39,659 nt of DNA, taken from positions 1 through 39,659 of the forward strand of contig CALIVT010000035.1 of NCBI GenBank assembly GCA_938048185.1. Reading direction: 5' to 3'. The notes under the pieces are model-generated. The model did not search any database. It had not been told where the DNA came from and saw only the letters and a program-made list of their open reading frames with translations. Shown piece after piece: positions 25,600-33,686 of the stretch (position 1 is the stretch's first letter; every line of letters starts with the position of its first letter). The position numbers and the translations under genes are program-made. The DNA is from an uncultured Arenicella sp. (lineage in GTDB: Bacteria; Pseudomonadota; Gammaproteobacteria; Arenicellales; Arenicellaceae).

Positions 25600-25989
25600 A
25601 TGAAATACGTCTGTTTTAATCTGATTTTAATTTTAGCGTGTGCTGATACTGCAAGCGCAGAGCTCGATCGTCCTGCGCCATCGCTTTTGATCGCAGATAA
25701 AAAGGTACCTGAAATCAAATCAGGCGGTAACTTGGCTGTGCCGCGTGTCAATAGCAATAGCGTAGTCGTTAAAAGTGTTAATGACGTTACTCCCGGTAAC
25801 ACAACCTTTAAAGACCATCAGTTCGACAAACGAAAACTTTTACGTTGTTGGCAATATGGGCAATTGATTGTCGCAGAGAATGGCTATCAATCGCCTGGCC
25901 CTAGTGGCCAAGTAATGCTCACCAAGGGCGCAGAACGCATGACGGGCTTCGACTTTGGTGATACATTTTGTCTTTACCTCGGTGGCTAA
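25600..25989 (+). CDS. Small secreted protein of the fibre locus, unknown function
   Basis: The product is 129 residues with a signal peptide (YVCFNLILILACADTASA, cut before ELD). AAAGG at 25,587-25,591 serves as ribosome site. The mature part has a proline-rich start (DRPAPSLLIADKKVPEIKSG) and a C-terminal domain with LLRCWQYGQLIVAENGYQSP and FDFGDTFCLYL, with two Cys likely paired. I do not recognise the family. Position between the CsgG-like and OmpA-like genes suggests an assembly or periplasmic accessory factor; that is inference. Confidence 0.65.
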   Translation: MKYVCFNLILILACADTASAELDRPAPSLLIADKKVPEIKSGGNLAVPRVNSNSVVVKSVNDVTPGNTTFKDHQFDKRKLLRCWQYGQLIVAENGYQSPGPSGQVMLTKGAERMTGFDFGDTFCLYLGG

Positions 25990-26035
25990 TCCTACTCAAG
26001 CCCCAGATAAACAAACCTAACCATAGAGAATTATC

Positions 26036-26584
26036 ATGAAAAAATTATCCGTTTTGATGGCAGGTGCTTTGTTTGCCTGCTCGGCCGTTGCGCAAGATCG
26101 CGTAACGCATCTAGGCGATGGAGTTGTCAGCGCTAAAACACTTATCGACGCGTTAACACCTAAGCCAAAATACAAAGTTCGCGGCATTCGATTTAACGCG
26201 CAAGACCAGGGCCCACCATCGGTTGCGCTAAGTGTGCATTTCGCACATGACTCGGCCGAGTTGTCCGAGCAAGCTTTAGCGCAGTTAAACCCCTTAGGTG
26301 AGGCGTTGAAGTCTGAGCAATTGGCCGCCTTTAGCTTCGCCATTGATGGCCATACCGACGCAAGTGGCAGTGAGCAATACAATATGACCTTGTCGCAACG
26401 CCGGGCCTTAGCGGTTGGCAATTATCTCTATGCCAACTATGGTGTGGATGCCACCCGACTGAATTTGACCGGTAAAGGCGAGAGCGAGTTGTACGACGCT
26501 GCACAGCCTAGGTCAGGCCTTAATCGACGCGTTCAAATCACCACTCTTGAAGCACCGCAACCGACTGACGCGCAGGAAGGCTAA
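26036..26584 (+). CDS. OmpA-family C-terminal domain protein
   Basis: The product is 182 residues. The signal peptide MKKLSVLMAGALFACSAVA is cut before QD. Residues about 60-175 are an OmpA/MotB peptidoglycan-binding domain: VHFAHDSAELSEQALAQLNP, IDGHTDASGSEQYNMTLSQR, RALAVGNYL, LTGKGESELY and GLNRRVQI, with the conserved Asp and Arg that bind diaminopimelate. There is no beta-barrel, so it is a periplasmic peptidoglycan anchor. The leader has ACCTAACCAT at 26015-26024. The next gene starts two bases after its stop. It probably anchors the cluster's envelope complex to the cell wall. Confidence 0.88.
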   Translation: MKKLSVLMAGALFACSAVAQDRVTHLGDGVVSAKTLIDALTPKPKYKVRGIRFNAQDQGPPSVALSVHFAHDSAELSEQALAQLNPLGEALKSEQLAAFSFAIDGHTDASGSEQYNMTLSQRRALAVGNYLYANYGVDATRLNLTGKGESELYDAAQPRSGLNRRVQITTLEAPQPTDAQEG

Positions 26585-26585
26585 A

Positions 26586-27383
26586 GTGAACATTATTGCT
26601 AAGGTCTTGTTTGCCGCTGTGATAGGGGTGGTTGGCGGTGTCGCCGTGGCTGAAACACCCAACCAGGTTAAGTATAAAAATGTCGTGATTGGCGAAGGTT
26701 GTGCGAGCACCTGTGTCGATGGAGTATGTGAAAAAGTTTGTAAAGGCGATGATGCTGGCGTGATCACTCGCACCGGGCAGGCGAGTAGCAACGCGACTAG
26801 TAATGCTAGACGGTACGGCTTCGAAGATTTTAACAATCTTGAAATTACGGGTTTCGATGCCGTGATCGAATACGCTGAAGAGTTCTCAGTGTCGGCGCAA
26901 AGTAACACCGATAACTTAGAGCGTTTGAATGTCGAGTTGCTTGTTGGTGTGGCCGGCGTTGCCACTCTAAAGGTATCCGTAGTGGGTGATGTGTCCTTAG
27001 GTGGGGCGATAACAATTCGGACCCCCGACTTGCAGAGTATTACGGTCAGTGGCGACGCGGATGTTAGCATCAGCGGCTTTGTTCAAGATCAGGTTTTGAT
27101 AAGCGCATTCGAAAACGCTGATGTAACGTTTAAGGACAATGCCTTTGGCGCACTGATACTAACTGTTAGTGGTAACGCAGACGTTAGCCTAGTCAAAAGT
27201 AAAGTGACCACTGCTGAAGTTTCATTAGACGGTAACTCGAACGCTGGTTTGAATTTTGTGGACAGCGGGGGAGAACTCACTGGGTCTGTGACTGGCAGTG
27301 CTGATCTTGAGTATTGCGGCAATCCTGAACGGCGCATAAGTGTTGCCGGCATGGCCGACTCAAATCAAGTAGAGTGCGACTAA
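26586..27383 (+). CDS. GIN/DUF2807 domain putative adhesin
   Basis: The product is 265 residues from GTG 26586, which has AGGAAGG five bases upstream and yields a signal peptide (IIAKVLFAAVIGVVGGVAVA, cut before ETP). A frame extension upstream inside the OmpA gene is not used. The mature protein begins with a four-Cys segment (GCASTCVDGVCEKVC), then residues about 80-255 have the GIN/DUF2807 look: FNNLEITGFDAVIEYA, followed by short repeated strands with SGDADVSI, SGNADVSL and GSADLEY, which predict a right-handed beta-helix of the head-domain type. Coupled to OmpA upstream and directly abutting the caspase-like gene. Surface or periplasmic location is inferred. Confidence 0.78.
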   Translation: MNIIAKVLFAAVIGVVGGVAVAETPNQVKYKNVVIGEGCASTCVDGVCEKVCKGDDAGVITRTGQASSNATSNARRYGFEDFNNLEITGFDAVIEYAEEFSVSAQSNTDNLERLNVELLVGVAGVATLKVSVVGDVSLGGAITIRTPDLQSITVSGDADVSISGFVQDQVLISAFENADVTFKDNAFGALILTVSGNADVSLVKSKVTTAEVSLDGNSNAGLNFVDSGGELTGSVTGSADLEYCGNPERRISVAGMADSNQVECD

Positions 27384-29390
27384 ATGCAACTTAGCCTGTG
27401 TTTTATGTCATTAATTAAGAAACTCGCTTTTTTATTCTTTGGTATCGCGTTGATGGTGCTTTTTAGCTCGGTGGCGATGCCTGCGCGCGCCAACACCTTG
27501 ACCGGAGAGCGTTCGCTAATTGTTGATTGCTTGTTACCCGGCAAGGTGCGTCAGCTTGGTATTAATCGCACTTATGTATCGCGCAAGCGGCCGACCAAAA
27601 CGTCGGCTAACGATTGCGAGATAAAGGGTGGTGACTACGTTAAATTTGATCGCGCGAGTATGGCGTCCTCTTTGAACGTATGGCAAGAGTCCGCGTCAAA
27701 GGGCGACGCGCAGGCGCAATTTTTCGTGGGTGAAATTTTTGAGAAAGGCATGGGCCAGGAGCCCGACTATGAGCTCGCGGTAACTTGGTATCGACGAGCT
27801 ATTAAGCAAGATTATGCGCCCGCTAAAATGAGTTTAGGACGCTTATACGAGCTCGGCTTAGGGGTCGAAAAAGACCTAGTGAAAGCGATGAATTTGTATC
27901 GACAAGCATCGGGCTTAGACCAAGATGAGATTGCTTATGCTTCCGTTTTCGAACGTATTCGCGATAATGATCAACTGCGCATCGCCGAGTTAAAAGTCGC
28001 ATTGGAGCAGCAACGCCGAAAAGCAAAATCGGCCGAACGTCAATCGCAAGTCTTAGAGTCTGATCTCAGTCGCGCTCAACATTCGCTAAACCAGCTTAGA
28101 TCAGAAATACAGCAACTCAAGCGCCAGTTGAATCAAGCAGGCGACGAGAAAGCAACTTTGATTAAGGCCCAATTAGACAACAAGCTTGCTGACGTATCGA
28201 ACCAAGTTGCGCGAACCGCAGCACTGGAGGAGCAGTTACGTGCCGCGCAAGAATTGCTCGAAACGGCTAACGCAAAGCTTGCCAATTTGACGCCCGATGG
28301 GGAGCCTAAGGTGTCGCTAAAATGGCCGACATTCAATCCGCTAGACGGTCTTCTAACAACCACGGTGTCGGCCGGTTCAATTGTGAATATCGTTGGCGCC
28401 ATAGAAAATTTTGCTAACGTTAAATCGTTTAGCATTAATGGTCAGGCTTACAGTCTAGATGCGAACGGGCTCTTTTTAAAATCGTTAGATGTGGGGCGTA
28501 AGACCGTCACACTGAGCTTAGAAGTGGTCGACCAATCTGACAAGAAAACGCTCACTAAGCTAGTGGTGGAGCCTTCGGACGACATCAACATAGTCCTTGC
28601 TGGGGCGGGCGCGTTAACGCGGGCTAAGTTTGATTTCGGCACTTACCATGCTCTGGTCATTGGCAATAATAGCTATGATTTAGATAAAGGTTGGGACCCG
28701 CTAGATACCGCGGTTAATGATGCGACCGAGGTCGCAAATGTGCTGCAAAATCAATACGGATTTGAGGTGAGACTCGAGTTGAATGCGGATCGCGATACGA
28801 TGTTGACCGCTCTAGAAGAGATGCGCAAAAAGCTTACTAACAAGGATAATTTACTGGTTTACTACGCTGGCCACGGGCTCGTAGACCCTGAAAACGATCA
28901 AGGTTATTGGGTGCCCGTCGATGGCTCGGCTGACAGCGCGGTACGTTGGGTTTCAAACGCAAGCATCACGGATCAAATTCGCGCGATGACGGCGCGTAAC
29001 GTTATGGTGATAGCCGATTCATGTTATTCCGGCTCTTTAATGCGTTCGGGTATTGTGACACTGCGAAGCGGTTTGTCTGCTGAGAAAAAAGCGTTGCGAT
29101 TAAACGAAGACGTTAGCTTGATGACGCGTGTGGCACTGTCATCGGGGGGATTACAACCGGTGATCGACTCGTTAGACAATAGTGAACACTCGGTTTTCGC
29201 TAATGCCTTGTTGAAAGTGCTAAAAGGCAATAGAGACTTGTTGGATGCAGATTCGTTAGCGACTCAGGTTGCGCACTCGGTTGCGATTGCGACTAAAGAC
29301 AATGTCCGGCAAGTCCCCCGCTATGCCCCGTTGGCGGCGGGTGGTCATCAGGGCGGAGAGTTTTATTTTACGCCTGTTAAAAAGCCGTAA
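27384..29390 (+). CDS. Caspase-like (peptidase C14) protein with Sel1 repeats and coiled coil
   Basis: The product is 668 residues; its ATG follows directly on the TAA of the GIN gene. The N-terminal hydrophobic segment (LAFLFFGIALMVLFSSVAMP) and PARA|N look like a signal peptide. Two Sel1-like repeats span about 106-175 (GDAQAQFFVGEIFEKGMG; APAKMSLGRLYELGLGV). A long coiled coil covers about 195-300. A beta-domain follows (about 305-405), then a C14 caspase fold (about 418-660) with YHALVIGNNSY, the catalytic pair H497 (YYAGHG) and C547 (ADSCYSG), and the later SSGGLQPVID segment. It appears catalytically intact. An exported caspase-like protease beside a DUF4384 lipoprotein suggests processing or surveillance of envelope or fibre components; that is inference. 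Confidence 0.88.
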   Translation: MQLSLCFMSLIKKLAFLFFGIALMVLFSSVAMPARANTLTGERSLIVDCLLPGKVRQLGINRTYVSRKRPTKTSANDCEIKGGDYVKFDRASMASSLNVWQESASKGDAQAQFFVGEIFEKGMGQEPDYELAVTWYRRAIKQDYAPAKMSLGRLYELGLGVEKDLVKAMNLYRQASGLDQDEIAYASVFERIRDNDQLRIAELKVALEQQRRKAKSAERQSQVLESDLSRAQHSLNQLRSEIQQLKRQLNQAGDEKATLIKAQLDNKLADVSNQVARTAALEEQLRAAQELLETANAKLANLTPDGEPKVSLKWPTFNPLDGLLTTTVSAGSIVNIVGAIENFANVKSFSINGQAYSLDANGLFLKSLDVGRKTVTLSLEVVDQSDKKTLTKLVVEPSDDINIVLAGAGALTRAKFDFGTYHALVIGNNSYDLDKGWDPLDTAVNDATEVANVLQNQYGFEVRLELNADRDTMLTALEEMRKKLTNKDNLLVYYAGHGLVDPENDQGYWVPVDGSADSAVRWVSNASITDQIRAMTARNVMVIADSCYSGSLMRSGIVTLRSGLSAEKKALRLNEDVSLMTRVALSSGGLQPVIDSLDNSEHSVFANALLKVLKGNRDLLDADSLATQVAHSVAIATKDNVRQVPRYAPLAAGGHQGGEFYFTPVKKP

Positions 29391-29506
29391 GCCGTCGGGC
29401 TCTGTTGGTGATTTTGCCTAGCTGCGATGCTTTTAGGGTGCTTATAGCGACATTTTATTAGTGTTCTCGACCACTACGCCAATGTGAAGAAAGCAAATTT
29501 TGCAAT

Positions 29507-29531
29507 AAATTGTAAAAAAGTTAAAACTTTT
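29507..29531 (+). promoter_or_regulatory. Shared upstream element TGTAAA-N4-TTAAAACT, copy 3
   Basis: TGTAAA AAAG TTAAAACT (29511-29528) lies in the 409-bp gap before the autotransporter gene, about 270 bp from its start. The gap also has a small palindrome TGAAAG-GGTA-CTTTCA (29651-29666) and a weak stem CGCTA/TAGCG (29684-29700) followed by ATTTTTGTTTT. Those could be an operator and a terminator respectively. No gene is visible in the gap. Confidence 0.5.
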
Positions 29532-29799
29532 GTATGTTTTAATCGTTATATATTGAAAGCGCTAGAGAGCACGACACTTTATTGGCGAATTCAGTTGTTT
29601 TACGGATGAGTGTCAACGCCCCTACAGCGTAGATATACGTTCAGATTAGTTGAAAGGGTACTTTCAGTTGATCGTTTAACCGTCGCTATGGGTAGTAGCG
29701 GTTATTTTTGTTTTAGAGCCGGCTTTGGGTGTCGAGCTTTAAGCATAGGTTCGTGATGTGGCAATGGGTTGTCGCAGCGCGAAATTTAGGAACCTAACC

Positions 29800-31821
29800 A
29801 TGACTCCTGCTACACACTTCGCTAGCTTACGAGCTAAGCGCTTGGTTTTCTCAGACAATTCAGCGGCCCCCAAATCCATTAGCACGCTTTTGATGGTGTT
29901 AGCTGCTATCGCTTTTACGCTTCAGACTACTACTACCTTGGCAATGGATACGACTGTTTGTCCGACGGGGTTCAGTGAATCAGGTCGAAGTGATACCGCT
30001 TTGACCTGCAATTACCTCGGAATGGTTACTGGCGATTTAGGGGGTACGCCACCCTCTCAAACTGAACAGGGGCGTCAACTAATCAACGACGCATCGCTTG
30101 AATGTCGACGTGTTGGCACCGTGGTGAGTGCCGGGTCAGTCGGAAGTAATGGCGTGACGCTCACCTGTAATGTGCCGTTGACGCCCGAAGAAATTGCTGA
30201 AATAGAGCGCGAGCGTGAAGAAGAAGCGGAGCGTGAGCGGGAACGCGAAGAAGAAGCAGAACGTGAACGAGAACGTGAAGAAGAAGCGGAACGTGAACGA
30301 GAACGCGAAGAAGAAGCGGAACGCGAGCGTGAAGAGGAAGCCGAGCGTGAACGTGAGCGTCAAGAAGAAGCTGAACGTGAGCGCGCACGCGAAGAGCGTG
30401 CTGAACGTGAACGGGTCAGAGAAGAGGAAGCGCAGCGAGAACGAGAGCGCCAAGAGGCAATTAGACTCGAAGAGGAAGCGCGTAGTGCTCCCTTTACATT
30501 CGATCAACCCGACGAAGTAAGTGGTCGACCTACTGAATTTTCCGTCGCGTCGGGTCTAGTCGCGACCTGTACGTCGTTAAGAACTGTCGAAAACCCTACG
30601 CCAGCGCAAACGGACCTACTAGAGCGCTGCATTGATATCAATCGCGAAGAGTCTAACTTAGTGAAAGCGTCCGTTTTAGGTCAAGTTGCGGCAAAACAAT
30701 ACGCGGACATTGGTCAGTCACTCACTTTCCTAAACATGATTCAAGTTGGAAATATCGGGGGCCGTTTAGCGGCGATTACTCCGACTTTGCGACAAAATTC
30801 GAAAGATGTAGCGTCGTCGGACTTAAGTCACCCAGATCAGGGTTTGCTCGCGAACTCTGTGAATCAAGGCGCCCAATACGGTGGTGCCGCAGGCGATGAG
30901 ACTTCCGGGCGTTTTGGTGTATTCGTGCTGGGTACCAAAGGCGATGGCGAAAAAGATGTTTCGTTGCTTTCAAACGGGTTCGACTATCGAAGCGAATCAA
31001 TGACTGTTGGTATCGACTATATGTTCAACGCCTCAACCGTGGTTGGCTTAGCGTACGGTTACGGTAAAACTGATTCGGAATTTACCGGACGTACCGGACG
31101 CATGGATATCGACAGCGAGACAGTCACATTGTACGGCGCGAAGGCGATTAGAAATAATCTCACCCTAGATGCGATTATCGGGATTGGAGACGTTACTACT
31201 GACAGTGAGCGGCGTATGGACTTTACCGCGCACGGTAAACGCGTTAATCAACTTGCGAACAGCACGATTGACTCAGATCAAAAGCTGCTTAGTCTAGGGC
31301 TGACCAAGAGCTACGAAACTTGGCTGAATATCGATGTTGGCGCGCGGTTCAACTACATTGAAACCGATATAAATCGTTTCTCCGAGACCATTGACGCCAG
31401 CGCTCCTGGCTTTGGCTTGGCCTTAGAAATTGACGACTACACAATGAAGTCATCCACCACAGACCTGAGTCTAAACCTGTCCAAGGCTTTTAGCTCTAGC
31501 TGGGGTGTGGTGATACCCCAAGCGCGTTTGAGCTGGGTGCACGAGTTCGAGAGTGGCGACCGTGTAATGCGCGGCCGTTTTCTCGCTGATACCTCAACGT
31601 TGGATTTTACCGACAGCGGCTTACAGATCTCAGCCGGTGGTGGCTCGACCTTGTTCAACGTTCCACTTGAACAGCTCGACGCGGACTACGGCAATTTACT
31701 GATTGGTGTAAACGCGTTGCTGCCAAATCAGTTCAGTTTGAATGCCAGCTTGAATCGAGTGCTTGGCATACAGGGCTTTGATCATACCTATTGGTCACTT
31801 TCAGCGCGTAAAGATTTTTGA
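29800..31821 (+). CDS. Autotransporter-like outer-membrane protein with E/R-rich helical stalk
   Basis: The product is 673 residues from ATG 29800, preceded by AGGAA eight bases upstream and by ACCTAACC ending at the ATG itself; the frame is open to GTG 29758. A long signal sequence (LLMVLAAIAFTLQTTTTLAM) is followed by a short Cys-containing region, an 87-residue E/R-rich repeat, a second short Cys region (ATCTSL, LERCIDIN), and a C-terminal barrel of about 290 residues. The barrel has alternating strands (SMTVGIDYMFNASTVVGLAY, GYGKTD, LGLTKSYETWLNIDVGARFN) and ends YWSLSARKDF, with the terminal Phe expected for BAM substrates. The barrel identity is firm in style; the passenger is unknown. 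The shared upstream elements place it in the regulon of the repeat proteins. Confidence 0.85.
   Translation: MTPATHFASLRAKRLVFSDNSAAPKSISTLLMVLAAIAFTLQTTTTLAMDTTVCPTGFSESGRSDTALTCNYLGMVTGDLGGTPPSQTEQGRQLINDASLECRRVGTVVSAGSVGSNGVTLTCNVPLTPEEIAEIEREREEEAEREREREEEAEREREREEEAEREREREEEAEREREEEAERERERQEEAERERAREERAERERVREEEAQRERERQEAIRLEEEARSAPFTFDQPDEVSGRPTEFSVASGLVATCTSLRTVENPTPAQTDLLERCIDINREESNLVKASVLGQVAAKQYADIGQSLTFLNMIQVGNIGGRLAAITPTLRQNSKDVASSDLSHPDQGLLANSVNQGAQYGGAAGDETSGRFGVFVLGTKGDGEKDVSLLSNGFDYRSESMTVGIDYMFNASTVVGLAYGYGKTDSEFTGRTGRMDIDSETVTLYGAKAIRNNLTLDAIIGIGDVTTDSERRMDFTAHGKRVNQLANSTIDSDQKLLSLGLTKSYETWLNIDVGARFNYIETDINRFSETIDASAPGFGLALEIDDYTMKSSTTDLSLNLSKAFSSSWGVVIPQARLSWVHEFESGDRVMRGRFLADTSTLDFTDSGLQISAGGGSTLFNVPLEQLDADYGNLLIGVNALLPNQFSLNASLNRVLGIQGFDHTYWSLSARKDF
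30199..30459 (+). repeat. E/R-rich 30-bp coding repeat (87 residues)
   Basis: Nine units of mostly 10 residues, consensus EREREREEEA, with one unit of 8 and the last of 9. The regular E/R i,i+4 spacing fits a stable single alpha-helix, a rigid spacer between the exported head and the barrel. The repeat is likely to vary in length. It creates long spurious open frames on the other strand and in the +2 frame. Confidence 0.9.
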
Positions 31822-31892
31822 AGGTTTTGACGACGTCAGAGCGTAATTAAAGTGAATTTTTATCAGACTCTTGCTATCGGCAGCACATCAAA

Positions 31893-33506
31893 ATGAAATT
31901 ATTTGTACTAACATTCTGTGTCTGTGCGTTATTGCAGACATCAACCGCTGCGTACGGCCAAGCCAATCTTACACTTGGGCCGATTAACAAAACTATTGAT
32001 CTCAGTTTTACGTCGATCTCGGCGACGGTTACTAATCGTGGTGACGCTAATAGTACTCGTTTCAGAATTCGTGTCTGGGCGTCTGTTGATCGGGTTATCG
32101 ACGCAAGCGATTTAGTCGAAACTTCGGCGGTTCTCGAGCCGCTACCGCCGTTTGTCCCGGGCCAAACGGGGCGTCAATCTGAGCGCCAGTCAATAAATTT
32201 CAGGTTTCCTTTACCACCAGAGCTAGATCAAAGCCCATTGCCTAGATTAACCGGAGATACGTTTACGCCGTCTGAGTGGATTGGTCGAGAGATGTTTGCT
32301 CGGGCTTGTATTTTAGATGAGTCTGGAGCGACCGAATTAGTCTGTACAAGCTTAGTGAGCGACGGTAACGCGGTGCTCGTGATGCCTCCCAGATTTGGAA
32401 TTGTCGGCGGTCAAGAAATAAAGTTTGTCGGTCCTGAGACAACTAGCAATGGTATTAGCTCGGAATTTATTGAGCTTACGTGGCGCATCCCCCCTTTGGA
32501 CAACGGCACTCTTCTGATTGACGAGTATCGCTTCAGTCAACTTGATTTTAACGGGGCTAGAAGTCAAATCACTGTGCCGATAAACGAGCTTGAGGTTTTT
32601 ACAAATAGTTCTGGTGTGCAGATGTATCGCTTGAGACTGCTAAATCGAGAGCCTGGTAAGCGATATGGCTATAGCGCTGCAAGGCAAGTTTGTTTGAATG
32701 GTCTGTGTTCTTTTCCGTCGACCACTGGCAACGAGGTTAATAATCATGTTGGCAACACGTTTGCAAACATTATCGCGTCGACCGATTTGGATGGAAAAGT
32801 AGCACTCAATTGGGAATCCTTTGCGGCAATAGTCGGTGGCTATGACGTGACTAGGTGCGAAGTCGACACACCTTCAAATTGCGTAAAGCTCGCGTCTCGT
32901 ATACAGGGCACCGCGTTTGAAGACACGTCACCAGAACGCGGTAAACGTTATATCTATCACGTTGAAGTGTGTGATCGAGAGTCACCTAGCAATTTCCGAC
33001 AATGTTCGACTGGCCCTGGCCCGCTCTTTAGAGTAGGCGTTTCCAATCCCGGTAGCAGCAGTCTGGTCGATGAGTTCGAAGACGATGACACACCTGGTCA
33101 GGCGACGTTAGTAAGCCGCGATGTTTCTCAGCTGCATAGCTTCGATTCACCCCTGGATGATGACTGGTTGAAGGTCTCACTAGTTAAGGCGGGAAGGCTG
33201 GTTATAGAAACAGCATCTTTTGGTGGTGAGTCGGTGGATACAGTCTTGACTCTTTATGACGCTCAGCAGGCGCTCATCGCGTTGAATGACGATAAAGACC
33301 CGGCTAATTCTCCGGGCAGTTTTTCGAAAATTGAGAGTGAATCCTTGTCGGCCGGAGACTACTTCGTCAAAGCGACGCACTACAAGCTGCCGGGCGGTGA
33401 ATTTCCTGCACCAACCGCAAATAATTACTTGCTGAGTGTGACGTTCGTGGGTGCGAGAGTCGATATCACTCCGATAATTCAATTGCTACTTTCAGATGAA
33501 CAGTGA
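31893..33506 (+). CDS. Secreted protein with PPC-like C-terminal domain, paralogue 1
   Basis: The product is 537 residues with a signal peptide (KLFVLTFCVCALLQTSTAA, cut near YGQ|AN). The N-terminal part resembles CARDB-type domains (ISATVTNRGDANSTRFRIRV). The middle has fibronectin-III-like strands. Residues about 390-525 match the bacterial pre-peptidase C-terminal (PPC) domain: DEFEDDDTPGQAT, HSFDSPLDDDWLKVSL, SVDTVLTLYDAQ and SLSAGDYFVKATHY. No protease domain is present, so the PPC domain is used here on its own. The C-terminus is ITPIIQLLLSDEQ. It is a tandem paralogue of the next gene. No good ribosome site is visible. Confidence 0.8.
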   Translation: MKLFVLTFCVCALLQTSTAAYGQANLTLGPINKTIDLSFTSISATVTNRGDANSTRFRIRVWASVDRVIDASDLVETSAVLEPLPPFVPGQTGRQSERQSINFRFPLPPELDQSPLPRLTGDTFTPSEWIGREMFARACILDESGATELVCTSLVSDGNAVLVMPPRFGIVGGQEIKFVGPETTSNGISSEFIELTWRIPPLDNGTLLIDEYRFSQLDFNGARSQITVPINELEVFTNSSGVQMYRLRLLNREPGKRYGYSAARQVCLNGLCSFPSTTGNEVNNHVGNTFANIIASTDLDGKVALNWESFAAIVGGYDVTRCEVDTPSNCVKLASRIQGTAFEDTSPERGKRYIYHVEVCDRESPSNFRQCSTGPGPLFRVGVSNPGSSSLVDEFEDDDTPGQATLVSRDVSQLHSFDSPLDDDWLKVSLVKAGRLVIETASFGGESVDTVLTLYDAQQALIALNDDKDPANSPGSFSKIESESLSAGDYFVKATHYKLPGGEFPAPTANNYLLSVTFVGARVDITPIIQLLLSDEQ

Positions 33507-33686
33507 CGCGAGCTGGCTAGTTCGAGCTTTGGTGATCTGTGGTCAAACGTTTTTTGGATCAGATGACGCTAGACAAAGGCGCAATTATGTTTTGACCGTT
33601 CAAGGCTGTCCTCACATATGCCCGTCACTTTACGCAGGCTCGGTTTTTATTTGAGGCGTATTTTATTTCTCCAAGAGGCTTATTGT

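Noticed and set aside
26547-26585. Upstream extension of the GIN-domain gene into the OmpA gene
   Set aside because: GTG 26586 has AGGAAGG at correct spacing and begins a proper signal peptide; the extension would bury it.
30136-30520. Open frames on both strands over the E/R repeat (K/R/N-rich on plus, F/L-rich on minus)
   Set aside because: Low-complexity shadows of the E/R-rich coding repeat.
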